Assembly (NCBI GenBank): GCA_958437935.1 | Contig: CAUBPS010000002.1 | Coordinates: forward strand, 136,303-200,302 | DNA length: 64,000 nt | Direction: 5' to 3' | From: an uncultured Collinsella sp. | Lineage (GTDB): Bacteria; Actinomycetota; Coriobacteriia; Coriobacteriales; Coriobacteriaceae | Shown here: piece by piece, positions 51,171 to 60,415 of the stretch | Numbering within the stretch: the stretch's first letter is position 1 | How the letters are laid out: every line of letters starts with the position of its first letter | Notes under the pieces: model-generated | Told to the model about the DNA's origin: nothing | The model's input: only the letters and a program-made list of their open reading frames with translations | Databases searched by the model: none | Made by a program: the position numbers and the translations under genes

Positions 51171-51554
51171 CTAAAAGCCCAGGCCAAAGCCTGTGCCGGT
51201 AATCGCCGAATACATAAAGTAGACGTTGATCACGTTGAGGAATACACCCGTAATGCAGCCGTTTCGCAGGTAGCGCTCGCACACGATGCGCGCCATGGCG
51301 GCGGAGTCATCATTGTTTTTAGCCTGGCGTCCTGCCGTAAAGTACGTCGCCACGCTCAGCAGCAGGTTGAGCACCGGCAGTGCCAGCAACTCGTAGCTCT
51401 TGCCCCAGCGCGTCGCCTCGCCGGCGGCATTAAACTTTGTTGCCACCTCGGGACCAATGTTGGGGATAACACACGCTGCGACCACCAGCGGAATCACCGC
51501 AAGCACGAGCAGCGCAATACCCATGTAGCCGGCTTTTTTGCCATATTTAAACAT
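51171..51554 (-). CDS. DUF1648-like membrane protein
   Basis: 127 residues, three TM segments (about 9-30, 55-73, 98-118). IPNIGPEVATKFNAAGEATRWG resembles the DUF1648/SdpI motif (P..HxNxxGxxDRW). Role unknown. It lies 11 bases downstream of ychF and may be co-transcribed. Confidence 0.65.
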   Translation of the reverse strand: MFKYGKKAGYMGIALLVLAVIPLVVAACVIPNIGPEVATKFNAAGEATRWGKSYELLALPVLNLLLSVATYFTAGRQAKNNDDSAAMARIVCERYLRNGCITGVFLNVINVYFMYSAITGTGFGLGF

Positions 51555-51565
51555 ATGCGTCGTCC

Positions 51566-52642
<1,077 letters not shown>

Positions 52643-52756
52643 GACAGCTCCTTTTGGTACAAGCATTTCAAACTGCATAAGTATAGCGCCGCCGCAGCAT
52701 CTGGGCTAACCCGGACGCCACGGCGGCACGAATGAAGCAGAGATAGGGGTCGCTGA

Positions 52757-54010
52757 CTAGTCTGCGAGCTTTTCCACCTGATCGAGCATCTTATCGAGCT
52801 TGGCCTTTGCCTCGGCCTTGACCTTCTGGGCTTCTTCGTGGGCCTTCGCCTTCTGGGCGGCCTTTTCCTCGGCCTCGGGATCGACGACGACCAGGTTGGA
52901 CGCGTCGTGCTCGACCAGCTTGAGCGCATGCTCGGGACACACCTTGACGCAGGCGCCGCAGCCCAAGCAATACGTGGACTCCAGCGCAAAGTGGCCGCTT
53001 CCCACCAAATCGCAGGCGAACGTGGGACATACATTGACACACTCGCCACACGACGTGCACTTGTCAAAATCGCACTCCGGCGTGCTCACCTGCATGTTCT
53101 GGGCAAGCTCGGGGTGGTTTTGCAGCGTTGAGAGCACCAGCTGTCGCCCGTGCGTAAGCGAACGGCGACGCTTGGTCGTCGTGGTACCGCACATGGTGTT
53201 GAGTGTGCGCTCCAGCTGGGTAATCTGATGACGATGGGCTTTGAGCTTCTGTGTCACCGAAGCTAGCGCCGCCGTCGCCGGGTTGAGCTTAGTCACGGTC
53301 AGGCCCGTGGTGCGGGCGATCTTTTCCATGTACTCCTTGCGCTCGTACTCGCGGCGCTTATGGCATTTGAGGCTCTTGGGGTCGACCTCAAGACCCATGC
53401 CCATACCGGCCCATTCCTCGGCCTTCGCAATCGCCTCGCCCAAGATGTCCTCGCCACCGGTGTTGCGGCATTTATCGCACACGCCCAGCGGCAGGTACAC
53501 GCTCACGTTGGGATAATCGGCAAGTACCGAGAACCAGGTCTCGGCCGTAATATCGCCCACGCAGGCAACGACGACCTCGTTTTCGCGCGGCATGCGCTTA
53601 AGGGCACGCGTGCAGGTAACGTAGGCGGTCTCGTGGCTCGTAGCCGCCGAGACGATGTCGTCATACAGGTTTTTGGGCGCCAGGCGCGGCGAGATGATCG
53701 CCTCGGTCGGACAGGCGGCGGCGCACAGGCCGCACTTGCGACAGGAGTCGAGGATCTCGATGGCGTCTTCCTCGACCTCGATAGCGTTGACCGGGCACAC
53801 GTCCATGCACGCGGTGCAGCCGGTCTTTTCGTTTTTACAAGTCAGGCACGGAATGGTGTTGCCGCGCGGACGCTCCTTGTAGTCGGCAGGATTCCACTGC
53901 GGCGCCGACGGATCGAGTGCGTCGGTCACACCGCCAAGCGGGTTTTTAAGAAAGTCGAAACCCTTGCTGATCTCGATAATGTCATCAAATAGATCGTGTT
54001 CCTGCGCCAT
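52757..54010 (-). CDS. multi-cluster 4Fe-4S ferredoxin protein
   Basis: 417 residues. N-terminal cluster motifs CLTCKNEKTGCTACMDVCPV and CRKCGLCAAACPTEA; a middle part with VACVGDITAETWFSVLADYP and CDKCRNTGG; C-terminal motifs CTSCGECVNVCPT and CLGCGACVKVCPEHA; then a Lys/Ala/Glu coiled coil. It should hold at least four clusters. The arrangement resembles electron-transfer subunits of anaerobic redox complexes; the partner is not encoded nearby. Single gene. Confidence 0.88.
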   Translation of the reverse strand: MAQEHDLFDDIIEISKGFDFLKNPLGGVTDALDPSAPQWNPADYKERPRGNTIPCLTCKNEKTGCTACMDVCPVNAIEVEEDAIEILDSCRKCGLCAAACPTEAIISPRLAPKNLYDDIVSAATSHETAYVTCTRALKRMPRENEVVVACVGDITAETWFSVLADYPNVSVYLPLGVCDKCRNTGGEDILGEAIAKAEEWAGMGMGLEVDPKSLKCHKRREYERKEYMEKIARTTGLTVTKLNPATAALASVTQKLKAHRHQITQLERTLNTMCGTTTTKRRRSLTHGRQLVLSTLQNHPELAQNMQVSTPECDFDKCTSCGECVNVCPTFACDLVGSGHFALESTYCLGCGACVKVCPEHALKLVEHDASNLVVVDPEAEEKAAQKAKAHEEAQKVKAEAKAKLDKMLDQVEKLAD

Positions 54011-54161
54011 GCGCGGCCCCTCCCTGAGCAGTGCAAATAAGCAAGAGATAATGATACGCTATGAGCCCACGCCTCGGGCAAATTACACGCGGAACACCTT
54101 TGAGGCAAATAACCCATGGCCTATCGCCGCCCCGATTGCACAAGGTCAATCAAGCGCCAAA

Positions 54162-55229
54162 CTATGCCTCGCGCATGAGCTCGACGAGCTTTTGTTTGGT
54201 CACCTTGGCCTGCTCGTTGGCCATATTGCGTTCGTTTCTAAAGGCCGCATCCGCAACGCTCATCAGGTCGGCATCGGAAATCTCGCCAAGGCCCAGCTCC
54301 TCGAGCGTCGTCGGCAGACCGACGCGCTGGCAAAACTCGAGCACCTGGTCAAGCTCGGGCGCACGCTCCAAGCGCAGCTGAACCACCAGGCCAAATGCTA
54401 CGGCCTCACCATGCATGGCCTTGCACTCGGGCAGAATCGTCAGGCCGTTGGCGATGGCATGCGCCAACGCCAAGCCACCGCTCTCAAAGCCAACACCCGA
54501 AAGCAGGATGTTGCACTCGATCAAGCGCTCAACCGCCGGCGATGTACGCCCCTTTTTGAGATCGCGCTTGGCAGCGACGCCGCATTCCATAAGCGTGTCG
54601 TAGCAGGCACGTGCCGCGACCAGTGCCAAGTGCCCCGGCGCGCCACCGTGCTCGTTCGCACCTCTCGCCGCGGCGCACGAACGCGCCTCGAAGTACGTTG
54701 CCAGCGCATCGCCCATACCAGCGACCGTCATACGCAGTGGGGCCGCAGCGACCACGTTGGTATCGACCACGACCAGGTCTGGATTCTTCTCGAGCATCAG
54801 ATAGCGGTCGAACGACCCGTCCTCGTGATACAACACCGAAATCGCGCTGCACGGACCATCCATTGAGGCCGCCGTGGGACATACGCACAACGGCAGCTCA
54901 GCATAAAATGCTACTGCCTTGGCGATATCGAGCATCTTGCCACCGCCAATGCCCACCACCATATCGCAATACTCGGCCCGGGCTTCCTTAGCCATTTCGA
55001 CAACGGCCTTTTCCGTACACGGACCGTCATAAATCTTAAAGAACGGCTCGCTTAGATCTTCATCCAGAAATCCATCGACAATCTGCCTGCACAGCCGATC
55101 CTCGGTGTCCTGGTCAAACAAGACATAGGCAGCGCAGCCCAACCATGACAAATACCTGCCCTGACGCGAAAGTTCGCCCGGCCCTTGAACATACCGGCCG
55201 GGACCACCGTAAACCATGGGAAGCGCCAT
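54162..55229 (-). CDS. iron-containing alcohol/glycerol dehydrogenase family protein
   Basis: 355 residues from the ATG at 55229. GIGGGKMLDIAKAVAF is the NAD site; metal ligands lie in AGMGDALATYFEA (Asp) and LAHAIANGLT and CKAMHGEAVAFG (His). It has the glycerol dehydrogenase build but differs at several positions from the gene upstream, including an unusual STAASMDGPCSAISVLYHED. Its substrate may be another polyol or aldehyde. A terminator separates it from the GldA gene upstream. Confidence 0.85.
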   Translation of the reverse strand: MALPMVYGGPGRYVQGPGELSRQGRYLSWLGCAAYVLFDQDTEDRLCRQIVDGFLDEDLSEPFFKIYDGPCTEKAVVEMAKEARAEYCDMVVGIGGGKMLDIAKAVAFYAELPLCVCPTAASMDGPCSAISVLYHEDGSFDRYLMLEKNPDLVVVDTNVVAAAPLRMTVAGMGDALATYFEARSCAAARGANEHGGAPGHLALVAARACYDTLMECGVAAKRDLKKGRTSPAVERLIECNILLSGVGFESGGLALAHAIANGLTILPECKAMHGEAVAFGLVVQLRLERAPELDQVLEFCQRVGLPTTLEELGLGEISDADLMSVADAAFRNERNMANEQAKVTKQKLVELMREA

Positions 55230-55297
55230 ACGAAAACCCACCCTTTCATCAACAGCAATTGGCGCAGAGCAACCTGGCCCCTTTGCACCATAGCAAA

Positions 55298-55330
55298 AAG
55301 GGGCAAAGCCATCTGCTGGCTTTGCCCCTT
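55298..55330 (-). terminator. terminator of the gldA-like gene
   Basis: Perfect 14-bp arms (55298-55311, 55317-55330) with a 5-base loop; TTTTTGC follows on the minus strand. Confidence 0.9.
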
Positions 55331-55342
55331 CCTTAACTTAGC

Positions 55343-56443
55343 CTACTCGTCCATAAGGTAGTAGTGACCCAGCGCGTCGGCACCCAAAATGGCGTTTGCG
55401 ACCATCTCGGGCGTCACCTCAAACGGCATGTTGCACATGGTGTCATCGGGCGCGCAGGCGGCCTCAGCAACAATCATAGCCTGCTCGCGCGTAAGCTCGG
55501 CAACGCCAAGTTCCTTCATCGTAACCGGCAGGCCCAGCTCAATGCAGAAGCCCAAGACTTCCTCGAGTTTCTCAGTCGGAGCATCCTCGAGTACCAGCTG
55601 GACGATGGTGCCAAAGGCGACCTTCTCGCCGTGATACATGCCGTGGCACTCGGGCAGCATCGTCAGGCCATTGTGGATGGCATGAGCAGCAGCAAGGCCC
55701 GAGCTCTCAAAGCCAATGCCCGAAAGCAGCGTATTGGCCTCGATGATATGCTCGACGGCAGGCGTGAGCGCACCCTTCTCCAGCGCGACCTTGGCCTTGA
55801 CGCCATCGGCCATAAGCGTCTCGTAGCAGAGCTTGGCGAGCGCCAGGCCGGCCATTCCGCCCTTGCCGCCGGCGCAGGTGCCGCCATCGGCATCGTGCGT
55901 TGCCTGAGCCTCGAAATAGGTTGCGAGCGCATCGCCCATACCGGAAACCGTCAGGCGCACCGGGCTCGCCGCGATAACCGTCGTATCCATCAGGACAATG
56001 TTGGGGTTTGCCTTAAGGAAGAGATATTTATCGAACTGGCCATCGTCGGTGTAGAGCACCGAAAGCGCCGAACACGGGGCATCGGTCGAAGCAATGGTGG
56101 GGCAAATGATAACCGGGGACTCCAGGTAATAGGCGACGGCCTTCGCGGTGTCGAGGATCTTGCCGCCACCGACGCCAACGATGATGTCGCAACCGTTGTC
56201 GCGAGCGAGCGCAACCAGGCGATCGACCTCGCCCTTGGAGCACTCGCCGTTAAAGTCCTCAAACAGCAGCTCAGCCTTAGCCTCGGCAAAACCGCCCTCG
56301 ATCTTGGCACCGACGCGCTTCTTGCCCGAAGGCGTCACGATGACGAGGGCCTTAGCGCCGAGCGGCTCGACATAGGAACCGAGCTTGGCGAGCTCGTCCG
56401 GACCCTGGATGTACTTGCTGGGGCTATTGAAAATTGCAGCCAT
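55343..56443 (-). CDS. gldA: glycerol dehydrogenase
   Basis: 366 residues. SPSKYIQGPDELAKLGSYVE, GVGGGKILDTAKAVAYY, CPTIASTDAPCSALSVLYTD and the metal-binding SGMGDALATYFEA, AAHAIHNGLT, GEKVAFGTIVQL are those of GldA. It oxidises glycerol to dihydroxyacetone with NAD, or reduces the reverse, in the cytoplasm. Paralogous to the gene downstream; three related dehydrogenases lie in a row on this strand. Confidence 0.92.
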   Translation of the reverse strand: MAAIFNSPSKYIQGPDELAKLGSYVEPLGAKALVIVTPSGKKRVGAKIEGGFAEAKAELLFEDFNGECSKGEVDRLVALARDNGCDIIVGVGGGKILDTAKAVAYYLESPVIICPTIASTDAPCSALSVLYTDDGQFDKYLFLKANPNIVLMDTTVIAASPVRLTVSGMGDALATYFEAQATHDADGGTCAGGKGGMAGLALAKLCYETLMADGVKAKVALEKGALTPAVEHIIEANTLLSGIGFESSGLAAAHAIHNGLTMLPECHGMYHGEKVAFGTIVQLVLEDAPTEKLEEVLGFCIELGLPVTMKELGVAELTREQAMIVAEAACAPDDTMCNMPFEVTPEMVANAILGADALGHYYLMDE

Positions 56444-56474
56444 AACTATCCCATTCTCTAAAAGAAAAAAGAAA

Positions 56475-56504
56475 GGGGCTCCGTACGGATACGTGCGGAG
56501 CCCC
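56475..56504 (-). terminator. terminator of the alcohol dehydrogenase gene
   Basis: Arms GGGGCTCCGTAC (56475-56486) and GTGCGGAGCCCC (56493-56504) pair with one G-U; TTTCTTTTTT follows on the minus strand. Confidence 0.85.
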
Positions 56505-56526
56505 TCGTTACGATAACAAGAGTCGA

Positions 56527-57750
56527 TTAGAAATCGATGTCGGTGTCGTAGTAGCAGGCCTTGAGGATCTTCTCGAAGTCAGCAGCCTTGGTCTCACGCG
56601 GGTTCTCGGGCGTGCAGGCGTCCTGCTCGGCGTTCGCGGCGATCTCGGGCAGCTTGGCGAGGAACTCCTCCTCGGAAACCATCTGCGGGTTCTCGGCGTC
56701 GACCTTCACGCCACCATTCGCGTAATCCTTGATGGACTGCGGAATGTTGAGCTGGTCGTTGAGGTCGCGGATCTTCTGGACGAGCGCAGCGATGAGCTCC
56801 TCGTTGGTCTCGCCGGGAAGGTGCAGGATCTCCTTGGCCACGTAAGCGTAACGCTCGGCAGCACGGGGATCCTTGGAGTTCCACTGGATGACCTTGCCCA
56901 GGTACATGGCGTTAGCGGCACCGTGGATGATGTGGCCGTTCTCGAAGGCAGCACCGGTCTTGTGAGCCATGGAGTGAACGATGCCAAGCAGGCCCGAGGA
57001 GAAGGCGATGCCGGCGATGCACTGAGCCTCGTGCATGTGCTGACGGGCCTCATGGTCGCCAGCATAGGACTTGGGCAGCCACTCGACGATCTCGCGGATG
57101 CCGTGCAGAGCGTTGGCGTCGGTGAACATAGAGGCGAAGGTAGAAACGTAGGCCTCCATGCAGTGGGTCAGAGCATCCATGCCGGTGTGAGCGCACAGCT
57201 TGGCGGGCATGGTGTAGGTGAGCTCGGGGTCGACGATGGCGACATCAGGGGTGATGTTGAAGTCGGCCAGCGGGTACTTGATGCCCTTGGCGTAGTCGGT
57301 AATGACGGAGAACGCGGTGACCTCGGTAGCGGTACCGGAGGTAGAGGAGATAGCGCAGAAATGAGCCTTCTGACGCAGCTCGGGGAAGCTGAACGGCTGG
57401 ATGATGTTGTCGAAGGACTCCTCGGGATACTCGTAGAAGACCCACATGGCCTTAGCGGCATCGATGGGCGAGCCGCCGCCGATGGCGATAATCCAGTCGG
57501 GCTCGAACTCGCGCATGGCCTCGGCGCCCTTCATGACCGTCTCGATGGACGGGTCGGACTCGACGCCCTCGAACAGCTTGACCTCGAAGCCGCCCTCTTT
57601 GAGGTCGGCCTCAACGTCCTGCAGGAACCCGCCGCGGCGCATAGAGCTGCCGCCAGAAACGATGATGGCCTTCTTGCCCTTGAGGTTCTTCACCTCGTGG
57701 CGAGCGCCCTCACCAAAGTACAGATCGCGAGGATTGGTAAAACGTCCCAT
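56527..57750 (-). CDS. iron-containing alcohol dehydrogenase
   Basis: 407 residues from the ATG at 57750, preceded by AGGAGG. NAD site AIGGGSPIDAAKAMWVFYEY; FCAISSTSGTATEVTAFSVI; metal ligands in HTGMDALTHCMEAY, GIVHSMAHKTG and ENGHIIHGAANA. It belongs to the butanol/1,3-propanediol dehydrogenase group and reduces aldehydes during fermentation. A structured leader lies upstream (57791-57853). Codon use suggests high expression. Confidence 0.92.
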   Translation of the reverse strand: MGRFTNPRDLYFGEGARHEVKNLKGKKAIIVSGGSSMRRGGFLQDVEADLKEGGFEVKLFEGVESDPSIETVMKGAEAMREFEPDWIIAIGGGSPIDAAKAMWVFYEYPEESFDNIIQPFSFPELRQKAHFCAISSTSGTATEVTAFSVITDYAKGIKYPLADFNITPDVAIVDPELTYTMPAKLCAHTGMDALTHCMEAYVSTFASMFTDANALHGIREIVEWLPKSYAGDHEARQHMHEAQCIAGIAFSSGLLGIVHSMAHKTGAAFENGHIIHGAANAMYLGKVIQWNSKDPRAAERYAYVAKEILHLPGETNEELIAALVQKIRDLNDQLNIPQSIKDYANGGVKVDAENPQMVSEEEFLAKLPEIAANAEQDACTPENPRETKAADFEKILKACYYDTDIDF

Positions 57751-58250
57751 ACTGTGCCTCCTAAACAAGCCCCTCTTAGACTTGCGTATATAACGGAGCA
57801 CCCGATTGGCTCCGTTAGGACCGTTTTGCGCGTTGCCGGCGATGGCAATGCGCGATGTCTAAACGTCTCAACGCTCAGACAAACACTATTTTACCGTTCT
57901 GGTTGGTCAGTTATTCACCTAAAGCCGACAATGATGAAACGTTTTTTCTATCCCTGAAGACCCTTGTGGGGCATCCATACCCCCAAGCTGGGCAAACGTT
58001 TTATCAAGGTTGACCACATATCCCGGGCAGGACGGTGCCCCTCCAAAATGCACCCCGTTCGCCGCCAAAAATCGACCGTTTGCGGCACCGTGATACCACT
58101 CAGTCGTCCAAGATGCCGACATTTGTGCGACATCCGTCTTCGTGGTGCAAAGGTGCATGTCCAAGTGCGGCACCCCCGGTGTGCCACATGCGGGTAAACT
58201 AGAACCTTATATAGAGACATTTGAACCCTAACCGCAGCAAAGGAGGCCCC
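57751..58250. other. 500-base divergent intergenic region
   Basis: No gene seen. The part next to the alcohol dehydrogenase has two hairpins: TAACGGAGC/GCTCCGTTA (57791-57817) and GCGCGTTGCC/GGCAATGCGC (57828-57853). The part next to 58251 contains AAAGGAGG. The rest shows nothing recognisable. Confidence 0.55.
57791..57853 (-). promoter_or_regulatory. structured leader of the alcohol dehydrogenase gene
   Basis: Two consecutive hairpins within about 100 bases upstream of the ATG, arms of 9 and 10 bases. They may stabilise the mRNA or regulate translation. Confidence 0.45.
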
Positions 58251-59327
58251 ATGGCATTCGATCCCATTCAAGAGGATTGCCATCGCCTCGTTCTTGAGGC
58301 CTTGCGCCGCGACAATATCCCGCTCACCGACGGTGCCGCCGTAGAGCGTCTGATGGAGCAATTCACCCGCAACCCCGCGCCACTCATCGTGCACGACCGC
58401 GACCGCGCCGGGCATCTGATTGCCAAGGTGGTCGAGGCTGTCGACTACCGCATTCCCTTTATCCCTGACGATGCCCAGGCAGAGCAGGAAGAGGCAGCTG
58501 CCGAGAACATGCTTCGCGAGGCGGCCGCACTCGATCCGACCAACTGGGATGCCCAGCGCATGCTGACGGCACTCACCGCCGACTCCAACGAGGACTACGT
58601 GCAGTATCTGGTGTCCAAGTGCGACGAGGTGGAGCACGATCTGGCACTCAAGATCGCCTCGGCGCAAGACCCCTACGAGCGCGAGGCCGCAGGCGACCTG
58701 ACCCGCCGTCCCTACCTGCGCTGGCTTGCCGCCTTAGCATCGCGCGCGCTCATTAGCGGCCGTTACCACATGTCACTGGAGGCAGCGAATCGCAGCTTGG
58801 ACTTTGCGCCCAACGACCCCGCAGGTGTCCGCCACACCGCAATGCTCGCCATGGCAAAGCTCGAATACCCCGCCGAGGAGCTCAAGCGCTTTCGCTCTGC
58901 CCACTCCGTCCCCTATCTCGCCAACACGCCGCTGCGCCGTCGTCCCAAGGATGCAGAACGCGACTTGGACCCGTGGACGCTCATCGCGCTGATGAGCGCT
59001 GCCTGGCGCGAGCTGGACTACGAGGGTGCCGAACACTACCTGCGTATCCTTGCGCGCTCGTGCCCGCACGCAGCCGAGGCGCTCTACTTCCAAACCGAGT
59101 TTCCCGATGGCGTCTATGCCCGCGTCAACGTGGGCGTGGGCTCCACCGATGAGCTCGTCCTTGCACTCTCCGAGGCGACGCCGGTGCTACAGGAGGGCCT
59201 GGGCGCGCCCGACAACGCCAGCTTTGCCGCCTGGGTCGCCACCAACGACATCGTGCGCTCCCAGATCGACGAGCGCATACTGCGTGCGGCCGAGCAGGGC
59301 TTACCGTTTAAGGGAGGAGACCTCTAA
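58251..59327 (+). CDS. helical-repeat protein of unknown function
   Basis: 358 residues from the ATG at 58251 with AAAGGAGG upstream. Predominantly helical, with TPR-like spacing in AAALDPTNWDAQRMLTALTA and ALISGRYHMSLEAANRSLDF. No signal peptide. The next gene starts on the last base of its stop codon and is also a helical protein. The pair precedes murT-gatD and may belong to the same transcript. Confidence 0.7.
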   Translation: MAFDPIQEDCHRLVLEALRRDNIPLTDGAAVERLMEQFTRNPAPLIVHDRDRAGHLIAKVVEAVDYRIPFIPDDAQAEQEEAAAENMLREAAALDPTNWDAQRMLTALTADSNEDYVQYLVSKCDEVEHDLALKIASAQDPYEREAAGDLTRRPYLRWLAALASRALISGRYHMSLEAANRSLDFAPNDPAGVRHTAMLAMAKLEYPAEELKRFRSAHSVPYLANTPLRRRPKDAERDLDPWTLIALMSAAWRELDYEGAEHYLRILARSCPHAAEALYFQTEFPDGVYARVNVGVGSTDELVLALSEATPVLQEGLGAPDNASFAAWVATNDIVRSQIDERILRAAEQGLPFKGGDL

Positions 59328-60370
59328 TGGATCCGAGCGTCTACATCCCCGCCTACCTGGAGCGCACCTATCTGGCGTCGCACCCCGAACTCACCGATGC
59401 AGCACGCGAGCTTGTCCATAACGACATCAGTGCGAATCCTCACAAGTACGCGCAGTCCGAGCATGCCCAGGCGCTGCTGTCCTATGCCGGTGTTCATCGT
59501 CACCTGCTCGACGAGCTCCATTGCATTGAGGACATGGGCAGCGACGAGGAGTTTGAGCAGACGCGCAACCGCCTGTTCGACGATATGCGTGATGAACTGC
59601 TCAAGATCGTCCGCATCGATGCGCTGGCCGTCGATGCCCAGCTGCTCGCCATCATTTTGGCGGACACGCCCGTCGACGCCTGCCTGGGCGACCTGATGAA
59701 GCTCGAGGCGAGCACGGCCGACTACCTGCAACAGAGCGTGCCCGGGTTTGATATGGAGGCCCCGCACTACTGGGCCAATAATGTTTTGGCCGACGGTGTC
59801 ACCGCAGCGGACCTTACCGTGAGCGAGCCGGCCCTTATCGGGTGGCTTCACACACTCGAGGCCATCTCGCAGCTGTGCATGGCGAGCGCCCGCTACCGCG
59901 CTGCTGCCAACTACGCCCGCCGCGTCCTTAAAGCAGAAGGCTATCCCACTCGGGCCGCCGGCACCGTGCTGCTTGCCCTCGCCCGCTTGGAAGACCAAGA
60001 CGGCTTTTTTGCCCTGGCCCACCAGCTCAAGGAGCAGATGGGGGCAGACGCACTCGAAAACTCTCCTTGGTACCTGCTCGCCCGCACGATTCTGCTGTTC
60101 AAAACAAACAAGATGCGCCCGGCGACGCGCGCGCTGCGCGAGTTCGCTAACCGTTGCGAGGGTGGCGCGTTCTTCTTGCTGAACCCCATGTACCAGACGC
60201 CGTATCTTCCCTGCCGACCCGAGCCGCGCGACCCCTGGGACCTTTCGCACCAGGCAGTTTGGGAGGCCGACGGTATTATCTCGGACACTCCCGACTTTGC
60301 CCCCTGGGCCAATGCCTGCGAAGACGTGTCGCAGCTTGCCCAGGAATTTGCGCGCCGTTACGGCTTTTAA
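59327..60370 (+). CDS. helical-repeat protein of unknown function
   Basis: 347 residues; TAATG overlap with the gene before. Helical, TPR-like (LHTLEAISQLCMASARYRAA, VLLALARLEDQDGFFALAHQ). The two proteins are similar in build and probably interact. It ends 45 bases before the MurT-GatD fusion gene. Confidence 0.7.
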   Translation: MDPSVYIPAYLERTYLASHPELTDAARELVHNDISANPHKYAQSEHAQALLSYAGVHRHLLDELHCIEDMGSDEEFEQTRNRLFDDMRDELLKIVRIDALAVDAQLLAIILADTPVDACLGDLMKLEASTADYLQQSVPGFDMEAPHYWANNVLADGVTAADLTVSEPALIGWLHTLEAISQLCMASARYRAAANYARRVLKAEGYPTRAAGTVLLALARLEDQDGFFALAHQLKEQMGADALENSPWYLLARTILLFKTNKMRPATRALREFANRCEGGAFFLLNPMYQTPYLPCRPEPRDPWDLSHQAVWEADGIISDTPDFAPWANACEDVSQLAQEFARRYGF

Positions 60371-60415
60371 CGGCGCGATCGCCCCGACCATGTCATTCAC
60401 GTTAGGAACGACTTC

